A stretch of 64,000 nt of DNA, taken from contig CAMZEA010000002.1 of NCBI GenBank assembly GCA_947305655.1, forward strand, positions 47,484 through 111,483, read 5' to 3'. The notes beneath the pieces were generated by a model. It worked only from the letters and a program-made list of their open reading frames with translations, was not told where the DNA came from and did no database searches. This stretch comes from an uncultured Candidatus Saccharibacteria bacterium (GTDB taxonomy: Bacteria; Patescibacteriota; Saccharimonadia; Saccharimonadales; Saccharimonadaceae). Below, piece by piece: positions 46,330 to 55,676 of this stretch (its first letter is position 1; each line of letters starts with the position of its first letter). The translations under genes and the position numbers were made by a program.

Positions 46330-46422
46330 GGAGGGTTACCCAAGTGGCTGAAGGGGACGGTTTGCTAAATCGTTAGACTGGCGAAAGCTGGTGCGAGAGT
46401 TCGAATCTCTCACCCTCCGCCA
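46330..46422 (+). tRNA. tRNA-Ser(GCT), CCA encoded
   Basis: ggagggt..accctcc acceptor; anticodon loop ttGCTaa; long variable arm; TTCGAAT T-loop. Confidence 0.95.
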
Positions 46423-46490
46423 AAAGATGCGCTGCGAGTCAGGGCATTTTTTGTATCTTGTAATTGCGCTTGTGCTATAATGAAAGTACT

Positions 46491-46955
46491 ATGGCTAAGA
46501 AGATAATTGTGAACTGGGAAGCTCGCGAATATATAGAATATAAAAAGAATGCAGGGTGGTATTTCGGACTATTTCTAGTCGTGGCCGTTCTCTGTGGGCT
46601 AGCAATTTGGCTCCAGCAATGGACCTTTTTGGCCTTAATTGTCGTGGCGGCGATTGCGCTCCTCACTTATACGACGCGTAAACCTCGCATGCTTCATTAT
46701 TCCCTATCTGACAAAGGCATTTCTGAAGGTAATAATCTTTATCCATTTGATAAGTTTCGCGCATTTGGCGTGCTCAATGACAACAATCATTACAGCATTG
46801 TCTTGACGCCAAAAAAGCGTTTTGGGTCAAGAGTGAGAGTATACTTCCCTGAGACTGAGGGGGAGCAAATTGTAGATATCTTTGGCGCAAGGCTTCCAAT
46901 GGAGCCAGTGAAGCTTGATATGCTAGATAAGCTCGTTCGCTTCTTGAGGATATAG
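46491..46955 (+). CDS. two-TM membrane protein of unknown function
   Basis: WYFGLFLVVAVLCGLAIWLQQWTFLALIVVAAIALLTY; start MAKKIIVNWEARE. Confidence 0.65.
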   Translation: MAKKIIVNWEAREYIEYKKNAGWYFGLFLVVAVLCGLAIWLQQWTFLALIVVAAIALLTYTTRKPRMLHYSLSDKGISEGNNLYPFDKFRAFGVLNDNNHYSIVLTPKKRFGSRVRVYFPETEGEQIVDIFGARLPMEPVKLDMLDKLVRFLRI

Positions 46956-47015
46956 ATTGAGCTTTTAGCGTAAGCGTGATAGAATATTAGTAATTTAAGG
47001 AAAAGGTGGGCAAAT

Positions 47016-47525
47016 ATGGACCAAACTAACGCGACTCCAGATGAGTTGCAGCAAGCAATAAATAGTATTACAAACCCTGGCGGTGCGGCAGCTGCTGCTG
47101 TTGACGCGCCAGTAGATTATAGCGCTCCTGTCGTTGCGGATACGCCAGCGGTAGCTGAGGCTGCTCCTGAGGTAGCGCCGGCTGCGACTACTACTGACGA
47201 CGCGGTTGCTGCTGCAGTAGCAGAGGCGACCGGTATGCCAGAACCAGCAAAGGCTGTTTATGGTGACCCAGATCTCAATAAAGTTAAGACGATGGCTCTT
47301 AGCGACCTTCGCCCAATCCTTGAAAACGTAGATCTTCCAACCGAGAAGAAATTCAAGATTTACAAAGATATTATTGAGCTAACTGAAGATAAGGCTTGCA
47401 TCGAGCCTGCTTACAATGCAGCAAAGTTGATTGCTGACGAAAAAGAGAAAGCAGAAGCTCTTCTCTATGTCGTTGAAGCAATCGACAAGCTTGGCATTCC
47501 TGCTGATCAGAGCCCAGTTGCTTAA
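47016..47525 (+). CDS. Ala/Val/Pro-rich protein with conserved-looking helical C-terminus
   Basis: SD aaaaggtggg; low-complexity N-terminus, charged C-terminus. Confidence 0.6.
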   Translation: MDQTNATPDELQQAINSITNPGGAAAAAVDAPVDYSAPVVADTPAVAEAAPEVAPAATTTDDAVAAAVAEATGMPEPAKAVYGDPDLNKVKTMALSDLRPILENVDLPTEKKFKIYKDIIELTEDKACIEPAYNAAKLIADEKEKAEALLYVVEAIDKLGIPADQSPVA

Positions 47526-47543
47526 ATAAAAATAGCCTACCTA

Positions 47544-47575
47544 AAAATATTCCGGGTTAGTCCCGGAATATTTTG
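47544..47575. terminator. intrinsic terminator
   Basis: aaatattccggg-ttagt-cccggaatattttg. Confidence 0.88.
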
Positions 47576-47589
47576 TTTGGCTTGGTATT

Positions 47590-49215
47590 TTAGTACATAC
47601 CGCCGCCCATGCCGGCTGCTGCGGCTGGGTCGTTTTTCTCTGGGAGATCGACGATGAGGGCGCCCATTGTGATGGTGGTTGCGGCAATGCTGACTGCGTT
47701 CTGGACCGCTTCGCGAGTGACGCGAGCTGGGTCGACGACGCCATCTTTCTTGAGGTCAACGAGGCCAACTTCTGGCTTCATGACGTTGATGCCCTGCCCG
47801 TCTGCGGCCGCTTCAACCTGAGCGAGAAGTGCCTGAGAGTTGAGACCGGCGTTTTCCATAATCTGAGTGAATGGAGCCTTGAGGGCGGCTTTCAAAATCT
47901 CTGCGCCTGCACTCTTGTCCTTGATGTTCTTTGCGAGATTGACGAGGGTTACACCGCCGCCTGGGACGATACCTTCATCGAGAGCGGCTTTTGTAGCGGC
48001 GACAGCATCATCGACGCGATATTTTTTCTCGTCGATTTCGGTTTCGGTAGCACCACCGACCTTGATAACGGCGACGCGGCCAGCGAGAGCGGCAGCGCGC
48101 TTGTTATATTGCTCAGTTTCGTAATCGGAGGTTGCAGCTTCGGCTTGAGCTTCGATATCTGCAATACGAGCCTTAACTTCGCGTGCGTCGCCGGCACCGT
48201 TAACGATGGTGGTCTGATCTTTGGTAGCAATAATCTTGCGGGCCTGGCCGAGAACTTCGAGACCGGAATCTTCGAGGCTCATGCCCTTTTCGCTAGAGAC
48301 AACGGTTGCGCCGGTGAGGGTGGCGATGTCTTCCATGATGGCTTTGCGCTGGTCGCCAAAGGCTGGAGCCTTGAGAACCAAGGTGTTAAAGACGCCCTTG
48401 AGCTTATTGAGAACGAGGACAGAAAGCGCTTCGCCTTCGACATCTTCGGCGATAATGACGAGGTCTTTGCGGCCAGATTGAGCCATTTTCTCGAGGAACG
48501 GAACGATGTCGTTGACGGCAGAAATTTTCTTATCAGTGATGAGGATTTCTGGCTTATCAAAAGTTGCCTCTTGGCGCTGAGTATCGGTAATAAAGAATGG
48601 GGAGGCGTAACCCTTGTCGTAGGTGTAGCCCTCGGTGATTTCGGACTGCATCTCGAGGCCTTGGCCTTGCTCGACGGTAACAACGCCGTCTTTGCCGATC
48701 TTCGAGATGACATTTGCGATGAGCTTGCCGATTTCGGCATCGCCAGCGGAGATGGTGGCGACTTCGGCAACCTTACTATCGTCGCCTTCGATTTGCTCGG
48801 CGAGCTTGTTGATGCCCTTTACGATTTCGGCACCAGCAGCTTCGATGCCTTTTCTGAGGTCCATTGGGTTGTGGCCGGCAGCGATGAGCTTGTTGGCTTC
48901 GGCGAGGATGTTGTATGTGAGGACGGTAACGGTAGTAGTACCATCGCCAGCGACCTTGTTGAGCTTCTGAGCGGCAGACTTAATGAGCTTTGCGCCCATC
49001 TGATAACCGAGAGTCTCGTCGTCTTCGTTGCCGAGATCAACGGCTTCGGCGACAGTGACGCCATCATGGGTGATAGTTGGAGCGCCGTAGCTCTTCTCGA
49101 TTACGACATTGCGGCCCTTTGGACCGAAGGTGACTTTGACTGCGTCATAGAGCGCCTTGGCGCCGCCGAGAACTTTCTCGCGGGCTTCGGCATCGTAGAA
49201 TACTTTCTTTGCCAT
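47590..49215 (-). CDS. groL: chaperonin GroEL
   Basis: KVTFGPKGRNVVIEKSYGAPTITHDGVTVAEAV; AGDGTTTVTVLTY; C-terminal AAAAGMGGGMY. Confidence 0.98.
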   Translation of the reverse strand: MAKKVFYDAEAREKVLGGAKALYDAVKVTFGPKGRNVVIEKSYGAPTITHDGVTVAEAVDLGNEDDETLGYQMGAKLIKSAAQKLNKVAGDGTTTVTVLTYNILAEANKLIAAGHNPMDLRKGIEAAGAEIVKGINKLAEQIEGDDSKVAEVATISAGDAEIGKLIANVISKIGKDGVVTVEQGQGLEMQSEITEGYTYDKGYASPFFITDTQRQEATFDKPEILITDKKISAVNDIVPFLEKMAQSGRKDLVIIAEDVEGEALSVLVLNKLKGVFNTLVLKAPAFGDQRKAIMEDIATLTGATVVSSEKGMSLEDSGLEVLGQARKIIATKDQTTIVNGAGDAREVKARIADIEAQAEAATSDYETEQYNKRAAALAGRVAVIKVGGATETEIDEKKYRVDDAVAATKAALDEGIVPGGGVTLVNLAKNIKDKSAGAEILKAALKAPFTQIMENAGLNSQALLAQVEAAADGQGINVMKPEVGLVDLKKDGVVDPARVTREAVQNAVSIAATTITMGALIVDLPEKNDPAAAAGMGGGMY

Positions 49216-49223
49216 ATAACTCC

Positions 49224-49478
49224 TTATAGCGTCGCGAGGACGTCTTCTTCCTTAATAATTAGATAATCTTTGCCTTCGTACTTGAGCTCGGTGGCGGAAT
49301 ACTCGCGGTAAATGATGCGGTCGCCCTTCTTGAGATTCTTTACGTCTGGGCCAACGGATTCGATGGTAGCGGTGTTTGGTTTTTCTTTTGCTTCACCGAG
49401 CAAGATGCCGGAAGCGGTCGTACTGGTGGCGGCGTCCTTTTTGGCGACGACGCGGTCAGCTAGAGGCTTGATAGACAT
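49224..49478 (-). CDS. groS: co-chaperonin GroES
   Basis: MSIKPLADRVVAKK..SGILLGEAKEKPNTATIESVGPDVKNLKKGDRIIYREYSATELKYEGKDYLIIKEEDVLATL. Confidence 0.97.
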   Translation of the reverse strand: MSIKPLADRVVAKKDAATSTTASGILLGEAKEKPNTATIESVGPDVKNLKKGDRIIYREYSATELKYEGKDYLIIKEEDVLATL

Positions 49479-49531
49479 ATGATGATTTCCTCCTGAATAT
49501 TATGTTCTTACCTCTAGTATAGAGCGACAAA

Positions 49532-49558
49532 TTAGCACTGTCAAGCAGCGAGTGCTAA
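49532..49558. promoter_or_regulatory. CIRCE (HrcA operator) upstream of groESL
   Basis: TTAGCACTG-N9-GAGTGCTAA; overlaps minus-strand -35 TTGACA (49539-49544), -10 TATACT (49516-49521), 17-nt spacer. Confidence 0.93.
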
Positions 49559-50119
49559 TTATTGTTGCTTTTCGTTGATCTTAGCGTAAACGGAAGTGTC
49601 GTAGTATATGTCGTCAAGAAGCTGCTCGTCTTTTAACACGCCCTCTTTCGTGAAGCCGAGGCGTTCGGCGACGGCGCAAGATGCAGTGTTTTCGGATGCG
49701 GCGCGAATTAGGATGCGATGGATTTTGAGCGTGTCGAAGGCGTAGTTAATAATAGCCTGAGTTGCGCGAGATGCGATGCCTTTGCCTGCGAAATCTTTGC
49801 CTAGCCAGTAGCCGATTTCGGCACGGTTATTTTCGCTTGAAATGTTGTGGAGATCAATGCCTCCGACAGCTTGGCCCTTATAAATGATGTCATAGCCGAG
49901 AATTTCGTTGTCGTCGTATTTTTTGATTTGGCCATTTATAAACTCAGGCATCTCTTCGAAGTCTTTATAATAGTGAGCCCATGGGAGCCATGGAAGGAGG
50001 TGCTCGCGGCTTGCGACGATGTTGTCGTAGCGTGCTTGGTCGTAGTCGTGCGAGAAGCGGCGGAGCGTAATCTCGTCATCAACGATAATTTCTGGTTGTT
50101 TAGAATCGATTTCTGCCAT
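49559..50119 (-). CDS. GNAT acetyltransferase, RimJ/RimL-like
   Basis: ITLRRFSHDYDQARYDNI; EIGYWLGKDFAGKGIASRATQAIINYAFDTLKIHRI; ENTASCAVAERLGFTKEGVLKDEQ. Confidence 0.92.
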   Translation of the reverse strand: MAEIDSKQPEIIVDDEITLRRFSHDYDQARYDNIVASREHLLPWLPWAHYYKDFEEMPEFINGQIKKYDDNEILGYDIIYKGQAVGGIDLHNISSENNRAEIGYWLGKDFAGKGIASRATQAIINYAFDTLKIHRILIRAASENTASCAVAERLGFTKEGVLKDEQLLDDIYYDTSVYAKINEKQQ

Positions 50120-50204
50120 AAGGCCTCCTTTCTTCTCTTTTAGTGTAGAGAGTATAAGGGGCGGCTGTCAAGAAGACGAAAAATTGTTATGGTATAATTT
50201 TTTT

Positions 50205-50705
50205 ATGAAAAGAAGCGTAATTTCTTGTAGTTTTATTTCGATTTTTGTGGCGGTTATTATGTCGTCGTCGGTCTATGCCGGGGTGCCTAATTGTGTCGGC
50301 GAAGGTACTCAGTATCCAAATCTCAACATCAACGACGGCGGCGGAGTTTACCCCGTTAAGTGCCAGACTACTATTACCGAAGACGGCCAGACGTTTTCTA
50401 TTTACGCCAAGAGCTCTGGCGACTGTGCCTCTGCAGGCACTCTTGCGACCAGCCCGGAGACCTGTTATGAAGAAGAGCGTTTTTCGAATAGTTCTAATAA
50501 TGAAAAAGATAATAATGAGAATGGGCTTAGCGTTATTGACTTAGTGTTAATGTGTGCCCTCTGCGTTTCGGTGACACTAAACGCCGTTTTTGTTGTTTTA
50601 TTATCGAAAAAAACTAAGAAAATTGTTGTTGTGGCTAATAATCCAACATCGGCGGCCCATGGCAACTCGGTGGCAGATGTCTATCCGACGCCAAACAACA
50701 ATTAA
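50205..50705 (+). CDS. secreted/membrane protein of unknown function
   Basis: Signal peptide MKRSVISCSFISIFVAVIMSSSVYAG; C-terminal TM LVLMCALCVSVTLNAVFVVLL. Confidence 0.6.
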   Translation: MKRSVISCSFISIFVAVIMSSSVYAGVPNCVGEGTQYPNLNINDGGGVYPVKCQTTITEDGQTFSIYAKSSGDCASAGTLATSPETCYEEERFSNSSNNEKDNNENGLSVIDLVLMCALCVSVTLNAVFVVLLSKKTKKIVVVANNPTSAAHGNSVADVYPTPNNN

Positions 50706-50720
50706 AAGAAAGGAAGAATA

Positions 50721-51350
50721 ATGAAAAAGGAAGAAATAATAAAGGAGCCAGAACAGGCGCAGCAGAATCAAGGCGGGCAGTATGTGCCGCCACAGCAGTA
50801 TGCTCCGCAGGCGCAACCAAAGAAAAGTAACGGTATCGTGGTAGTGATTGTGGTTGTTGTTATCGTACTCTTTGGCGTTTTGCCGGCGCTAGCGTTCCTC
50901 TTCCTCGGTAACGCGTTTAATAGTTTTATTAACTCGAAGAGCGGCGAAGATTTTATCGAAGCGGTTGTGAAAAATTTTGACAATGGCGATTCTGTGATTG
51001 GCACTTGGGATTGCAAACCGTACGATAGTGGTAGCAAGAGCGAACTCGAGGCGGATTATAACACTACGCTCAATCTTCGTCAGGGAGGTACTTTTCAGTA
51101 CGGTAAGTATGGCGATCTCGAAAATAACAGTTATAGCGGCAGATATGACGCGAAACGCTCTGAAAAGAAGCAGACGAACTATCGTTACTATACGATTAAG
51201 TTCTCTGACGTGACTATGGTCGAGAATGGCGAACCGTCTGAAACACAGGGCTTGCAGGATCTCGAAATGGGCCTCAACCTCGATGAAGAGCAGCGTGAAG
51301 CGGTAATGATGTTCACTAACTATAATATGTATTACTGCGTTCAGCGATAG
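50721..51350 (+). CDS. single-TM protein with extracytoplasmic domain
   Basis: PQQYAPQAQPKKSNGIVVVIVVVVIVLFGVLPALAFLFLG; SD aaaggaag. Confidence 0.6.
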   Translation: MKKEEIIKEPEQAQQNQGGQYVPPQQYAPQAQPKKSNGIVVVIVVVVIVLFGVLPALAFLFLGNAFNSFINSKSGEDFIEAVVKNFDNGDSVIGTWDCKPYDSGSKSELEADYNTTLNLRQGGTFQYGKYGDLENNSYSGRYDAKRSEKKQTNYRYYTIKFSDVTMVENGEPSETQGLQDLEMGLNLDEEQREAVMMFTNYNMYYCVQR

Positions 51351-51360
51351 GCAACAAATA

Positions 51361-51389
51361 ACCGCCCATTACGATAGGGCGGTTTTTTG
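51361..51389. terminator. intrinsic terminator
   Basis: accgccc-attacgata-gggcggttttttg. Confidence 0.88.
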
Positions 51390-51795
51390 TTTCGAGGTCA
51401 AAAGGACGCATAATACGATGCCGATAAAGATGCCGGCGATGTTGAATGCAATATCGCTCAGTTCAAATGCTCGTCCGTCAACAAACAATTGGATTAATTC
51501 GTCGCAGATAGCAACGGAAAAACCGCAAATGATTGTTAACGATGCAGGATTGGTCACTTCGTAACGCGCCGCTTGATAGATGAGGATGCTTAGGATGAAG
51601 TGAATGATGAAATGGGCGAAGAGACGTAATAGGCAGTGAGCTGCTTTCGGAGCGACGGCGGAAAACAACAGTTTCGTAAGCCAGGCCGACAATTTTCCAC
51701 TGCTACTACCAGTTTGGCAGGAGAGGAAAATGATGAAAGCGAGCCATAGAGTCGGGATAACCCAACGCAACATCTTTCGGATTGTCAATTTAACC
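51369..51795 (-). CDS. VanZ-like family membrane protein (start approximate)
   Basis: WLAFIIFLSCQTGSSSGKLSAWLTKLL; AICDELIQLFVDGRAFELSDIAFNIAGIFIG. Confidence 0.78.
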
Positions 51796-51840
51796 ACCTC
51801 CTTAAGGAACAAGATTTTAGAGCTATGGTAAAATTGTAGC

Positions 51841-53085
51841 ATGAGTATCAGACAGAAAATTCCGTTTTATGATTCTTTGACAATTCCGTATCACATCGGA
51901 AAAGCGATGTTTTTTGGTACGCTTAATGGCTTCCCTGGCCGCAAGTTGAAGGTGATTGGTGTGACCGGTACGAACGGCAAGACTACGACTTCTTTCATGA
52001 TTTGGAAGATGCTCAACAATGCCGGCCATAAGACTGGCGTGATGACGACGGTTGGTTGGGGCGTGGATGAGATCCACGAACAGATGGAACATATGACGAC
52101 GGTAGATGTGAAGCTCCTTAATGAACGTATCAAGACTATCGCGAAATCTGGTGCTGAGTATCTTGTGCTTGAGCTGACGAGCCATGCTCTCGCGCAGCAT
52201 CGCGACCTCGGAGTCCCGATTGATGTGGCCGTGATGACGAATGTGACGCATGAACATCTGGATTACCACAAGACCTTCGAGCGCTATCGTGACGCAAAGC
52301 GCAAGCTGTTCAAGAAGGCGAAGTTTGGCGTGATTAACGCTGATGATCCGAGCGCAAAATTCTTCGAGAGCGACGTTAAGAAAGACATGACTTACGGCGT
52401 CGATTCTGGTAGGCTTCGCGCGACAAAGGTGAAGCTAAAACCGGATGGCGTCGAATATGAAACGAATGATGGGCTAAAGATTCGCACGCAGATTGCGGGC
52501 AAGTTCAATGTTTCGAATTCCTTGGCTGCGGTTGCGGTCGGTCGACACTTAGATTTATCCGACAAAGAAATTGCGGACGGCATCTATGCCCTAACAGAGG
52601 TGGAAGGTCGCATGGTGCGCGTCGATATGGGCCAGAAATTCACGGCGATTATGGATTACGCACATACGCCGGATGCATTCGAGAAACTTTTCCCAGATAT
52701 GAAGAAGGCAACGAAGGGGCGCCTCATTGTGATGTTTGGCTCGGCCGGTGGCCGTCGCGATCCTTCGAAGCGCAAGCCGCAGGGTCAGATTGCCGGTAAG
52801 TATGCGGACATCGTGATTCTCACTGAGGAAGACGATCGTGATACGCCTGGCATGGAGATCATCAACCAGATTGCTGAGGGCGTAAAAGAATCGCCGAAGA
52901 CTGAGCTGCTCATCGAACAGAACCGTCCAAAAGCCATTCTTCTTGCATGTAAGACGGCGAAGCCTGGCGATACGGTGCTTTTCCTCGGAAAAGGTAATGA
53001 AAAGACGATAGAACGTGCTGACGGCCCGCACGACTATTATGAATTAGACGAGATAAAGAAGGCCCTCAGAAAGGTCGTAAAATGA
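51841..53085 (+). CDS. MurE-like Mur ligase without the N-terminal UDP-substrate domain
   Basis: VIGVTGTNGKTTTSFMIWKML; NVTHEHLDYHKTFERYRDAKRKLF; IMDYAHTPDAFEKL; VLFLGKGNEKTI. Confidence 0.85.
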   Translation: MSIRQKIPFYDSLTIPYHIGKAMFFGTLNGFPGRKLKVIGVTGTNGKTTTSFMIWKMLNNAGHKTGVMTTVGWGVDEIHEQMEHMTTVDVKLLNERIKTIAKSGAEYLVLELTSHALAQHRDLGVPIDVAVMTNVTHEHLDYHKTFERYRDAKRKLFKKAKFGVINADDPSAKFFESDVKKDMTYGVDSGRLRATKVKLKPDGVEYETNDGLKIRTQIAGKFNVSNSLAAVAVGRHLDLSDKEIADGIYALTEVEGRMVRVDMGQKFTAIMDYAHTPDAFEKLFPDMKKATKGRLIVMFGSAGGRRDPSKRKPQGQIAGKYADIVILTEEDDRDTPGMEIINQIAEGVKESPKTELLIEQNRPKAILLACKTAKPGDTVLFLGKGNEKTIERADGPHDYYELDEIKKALRKVVK

Positions 53086-54020
53086 CGAGCAAAGCCGAAA
53101 TCGCAGTGTTAGTTCCCTGCTATAACGAAGCACAGACAATTTCTAAAGTCGTGAAAGATTTCAAAAAGGCTTTACCGGGGGCGAAGGTTTACGTCTATGA
53201 CAATAATTCGAGCGACAAAACGGCTCAGCTAGCGAAGGCGGCGGGTGCAATTGTGCGCCACGAACATCAGCAAGGAAAAGGTAATGTTTTGCGCCGCATG
53301 TTCCGCGAAGTTGAGGCTGATTGCTATATTCTCGTTGATGGCGACGATACTTACCCAGCAGAGGCAGCTCCAGAGATGGTGAAGGCGGTGCTAGACAATG
53401 GTGCCGACATGGTCGTTGGCGATCGTCTCTCTTCTACCTATGCGAAGGAAAACAAGCGTGCTTTCCATAACTTCGGGAATAAACTCGTACAAGGGATTAT
53501 TAATAAAGCTTTTCGCTCAAGAATAAAAGATGTAATGACTGGCTACAGGGCGTTCAGTTATCAGTTCGTGAAGACTTTCCCGATTCTATCGAAAGGGTTT
53601 GAGATCGAGACCGAAATGACGCTTCATGCGGTCGATAAAGGCATGCAGATTGATAATGTGGTTGTCGAGTATCGCGATCGTCCAGCAGGCAGTAAGTCAA
53701 AACTCAATACGATTCCAGATGGCATGAAAGTGCTTTGGACGATTGTGAGGCTTTTCCGAGATTATAAGCCTAGGGTATTTTGGGGCATGATTGCAGCGAT
53801 TTTATATGTGCTTTCGATTATTCTAGTGGTTCCAGTGCTAATTGATTTTACGAAGACCGGCATCGTGGCGCGCTTCCCGACCTTGATTGTTGCGGGCTTC
53901 GCGGCCGTAATTGGGACGCTCTGTCTCTTCGCGGGCATGATTTTGCAGGCAATTGCGCGAAATAGCCGACGCGAGTTTGAGTTCAAACTTCAACAAGTCG
54001 CCCAGCAACGAAAGAAGTAA
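53082..54020 (+). CDS. GT2 glycosyltransferase, polyprenol-phosphate sugar synthase-like
   Basis: AVLVPCYNEAQTISKVVKDFKKALPGAKVYVYDNNSSDKT; LVDGDDTYPAE; two C-terminal TMs; ATGA overlap with the ligase gene. Confidence 0.88.
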   Translation: MTSKAEIAVLVPCYNEAQTISKVVKDFKKALPGAKVYVYDNNSSDKTAQLAKAAGAIVRHEHQQGKGNVLRRMFREVEADCYILVDGDDTYPAEAAPEMVKAVLDNGADMVVGDRLSSTYAKENKRAFHNFGNKLVQGIINKAFRSRIKDVMTGYRAFSYQFVKTFPILSKGFEIETEMTLHAVDKGMQIDNVVVEYRDRPAGSKSKLNTIPDGMKVLWTIVRLFRDYKPRVFWGMIAAILYVLSIILVVPVLIDFTKTGIVARFPTLIVAGFAAVIGTLCLFAGMILQAIARNSRREFEFKLQQVAQQRKK

Positions 54021-54021
54021 A

Positions 54022-54053
54022 AAAATATCTCCCTTTCCGGGGAGATATTTTTG
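54022..54053. terminator. intrinsic terminator
   Basis: aaatatctcccttt/ccggggagatatttttg. Confidence 0.85.
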
Positions 54054-54064
54054 TTGGTTGCTAA

Positions 54065-54781
54065 TTATTTATTAAGGCCGCCGTAGTTGGTCCAAGACAT
54101 TTCGGTGACGACGCCGTCATCAATCTTGAACTCGAATTTTTTGTAAACCTTATCCTTGTATTCGAGTTTCTGATACTTACTACCGTCGTAGTTTTCGTAT
54201 TCGTGCTCGTCGGTTGGCTTGCCAAAGGCTTTTTCGACTTCTTTTCTGGTGCTTCCGAGGTGGATGCCGCCGTAGATTTCGATTTTTTCGTAAATAGCCT
54301 GAGTCTTTTCGATGATGGATTTGCGAATTTCGATGTGGCCTAGCTTGCCTTCTTCGAAGGTGACTTTTTCCTCACCGTCATTGTATGGGTTGACTGAGAG
54401 GGACGTGCCGTTGTCGGAGTTCGAGACGCTGCCGCCAAAGACATAACCGTTAACTTTGACGTTAGTGCCTTTTGAATACTTGCTAGCTTCGTAACCGGCC
54501 TTGGTGAGGTCTTTGATCTGGCTTTTGTTAGTGAAAGTCTTGCCGTTAATCTTGACGAAGTAGGCCTTGTCGTCCTTGTATGGCTCGCTAATATCCTGAG
54601 CGATTTCCTGGTCGCCGCCTTCGCTACCACCGCCGTTATTGGCATTGTTGATGATGAGGATTGCTGCGACGGTGCCGCCTGCAATGACTAATGCGCCTGC
54701 AATAATGCCGATGATGAGACCGACATTAGACTTCTTTTTTGGTGCAGCTTTTGGAGCAGCACCAGTAAGCTCTGGGTTCAT
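54065..54781 (-). CDS. membrane-anchored extracytoplasmic protein of unknown function
   Basis: TM NVGLIIGIIAGALVIAGGTVAAILII then Gly/acidic linker. Confidence 0.65.
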   Translation of the reverse strand: MNPELTGAAPKAAPKKKSNVGLIIGIIAGALVIAGGTVAAILIINNANNGGGSEGGDQEIAQDISEPYKDDKAYFVKINGKTFTNKSQIKDLTKAGYEASKYSKGTNVKVNGYVFGGSVSNSDNGTSLSVNPYNDGEEKVTFEEGKLGHIEIRKSIIEKTQAIYEKIEIYGGIHLGSTRKEVEKAFGKPTDEHEYENYDGSKYQKLEYKDKVYKKFEFKIDDGVVTEMSWTNYGGLNK

Positions 54782-54824
54782 TTATAACTCCTTTTAATTG
54801 TTAGCTTAATTATACCTGAAAATA

Positions 54825-55676
54825 TCAACAAAGCCAAAGACTTACGCAACGAATGTAACCGCCGCCTTTTTTGAGTTCGGTGACGTCTGGGGTGAAGCAG
54901 GTGATGCCGCGAGCTTCAAGTTCGGCTTGGAGCTTTGGGGCTTTATTGCTCATAATGGCGCATTTGCCAGTGCTGACCATGTTGCAGGCGAAGCCATCGG
55001 TGCATTCATTGAAATCGACGATGATTTTATCGATGTCGTTCAAGGCCTCGAGCTGTTTATTGCTGGCTTCGTCGAGAGCTTCCGGGCAGTAAGCGATAGT
55101 ATGGTCGTCGATGACGGCGACGGCAAGGTCGAGGTCGTACCAGAAGCTGTCTGCGTGATTGGTAAATGGATTGATGTGCTCGGTGCCATCTGGATTCAAT
55201 TGCGGCTTGGCGTGAAGCTGAATCAGAGTCAGACCGAGAGTTTTGGCAGCGAAAGCCTGAGCGGCCGGTTCGGAGCGATAGCCACTACCGGCGAAAAGAT
55301 AGTTGCCGCAACGGAGTGAGTCGCCCTGCCCTGAGAATAGAAGATTATCTGGGACTTCGATACATTTGTAGCCGAGCTGCTCGAGTTGAGCCTTGGCGTA
55401 TGGCTCCTCTTCTTTGCGAGCCTCTGGCAAGCGCGACATGACGGCGACGCCGTCTTTGACGAGCGCCCAGTTGGCGGTATAGACGCCGTCCTGGCAATGC
55501 TCTGGCGCGGCCACTTGGATAATCTCTATGCCGGCTTTCTTGAAGCAATTTACGATTTCGGCGTGCTCTTTTTGAGCTTTTAGCACGTCGATTTTACTTT
55601 TATTGTAGTACGGGTTGATTTCGTAATCGTCCGCAAAAAAGTTTGCGCCCGAGACGAGGAGTTTTTGGTTGATCAT
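54825..55676 (-). CDS. amidinotransferase/dimethylargininase (DDAH)-like hydrolase
   Basis: FTNHADSFWYDLDLAVAVIDD; C-terminal catalytic-Cys motif GGGYIRCVSLWL. Confidence 0.8.
   Translation of the reverse strand: MINQKLLVSGANFFADDYEINPYYNKSKIDVLKAQKEHAEIVNCFKKAGIEIIQVAAPEHCQDGVYTANWALVKDGVAVMSRLPEARKEEEPYAKAQLEQLGYKCIEVPDNLLFSGQGDSLRCGNYLFAGSGYRSEPAAQAFAAKTLGLTLIQLHAKPQLNPDGTEHINPFTNHADSFWYDLDLAVAVIDDHTIAYCPEALDEASNKQLEALNDIDKIIVDFNECTDGFACNMVSTGKCAIMSNKAPKLQAELEARGITCFTPDVTELKKGGGYIRCVSLWLC

Noticed and set aside
48109-49266. 385-aa plus-strand ORF opposite groEL
   Set aside because: Shadow ORF fully antisense to a highly conserved gene; composition follows complementary codons
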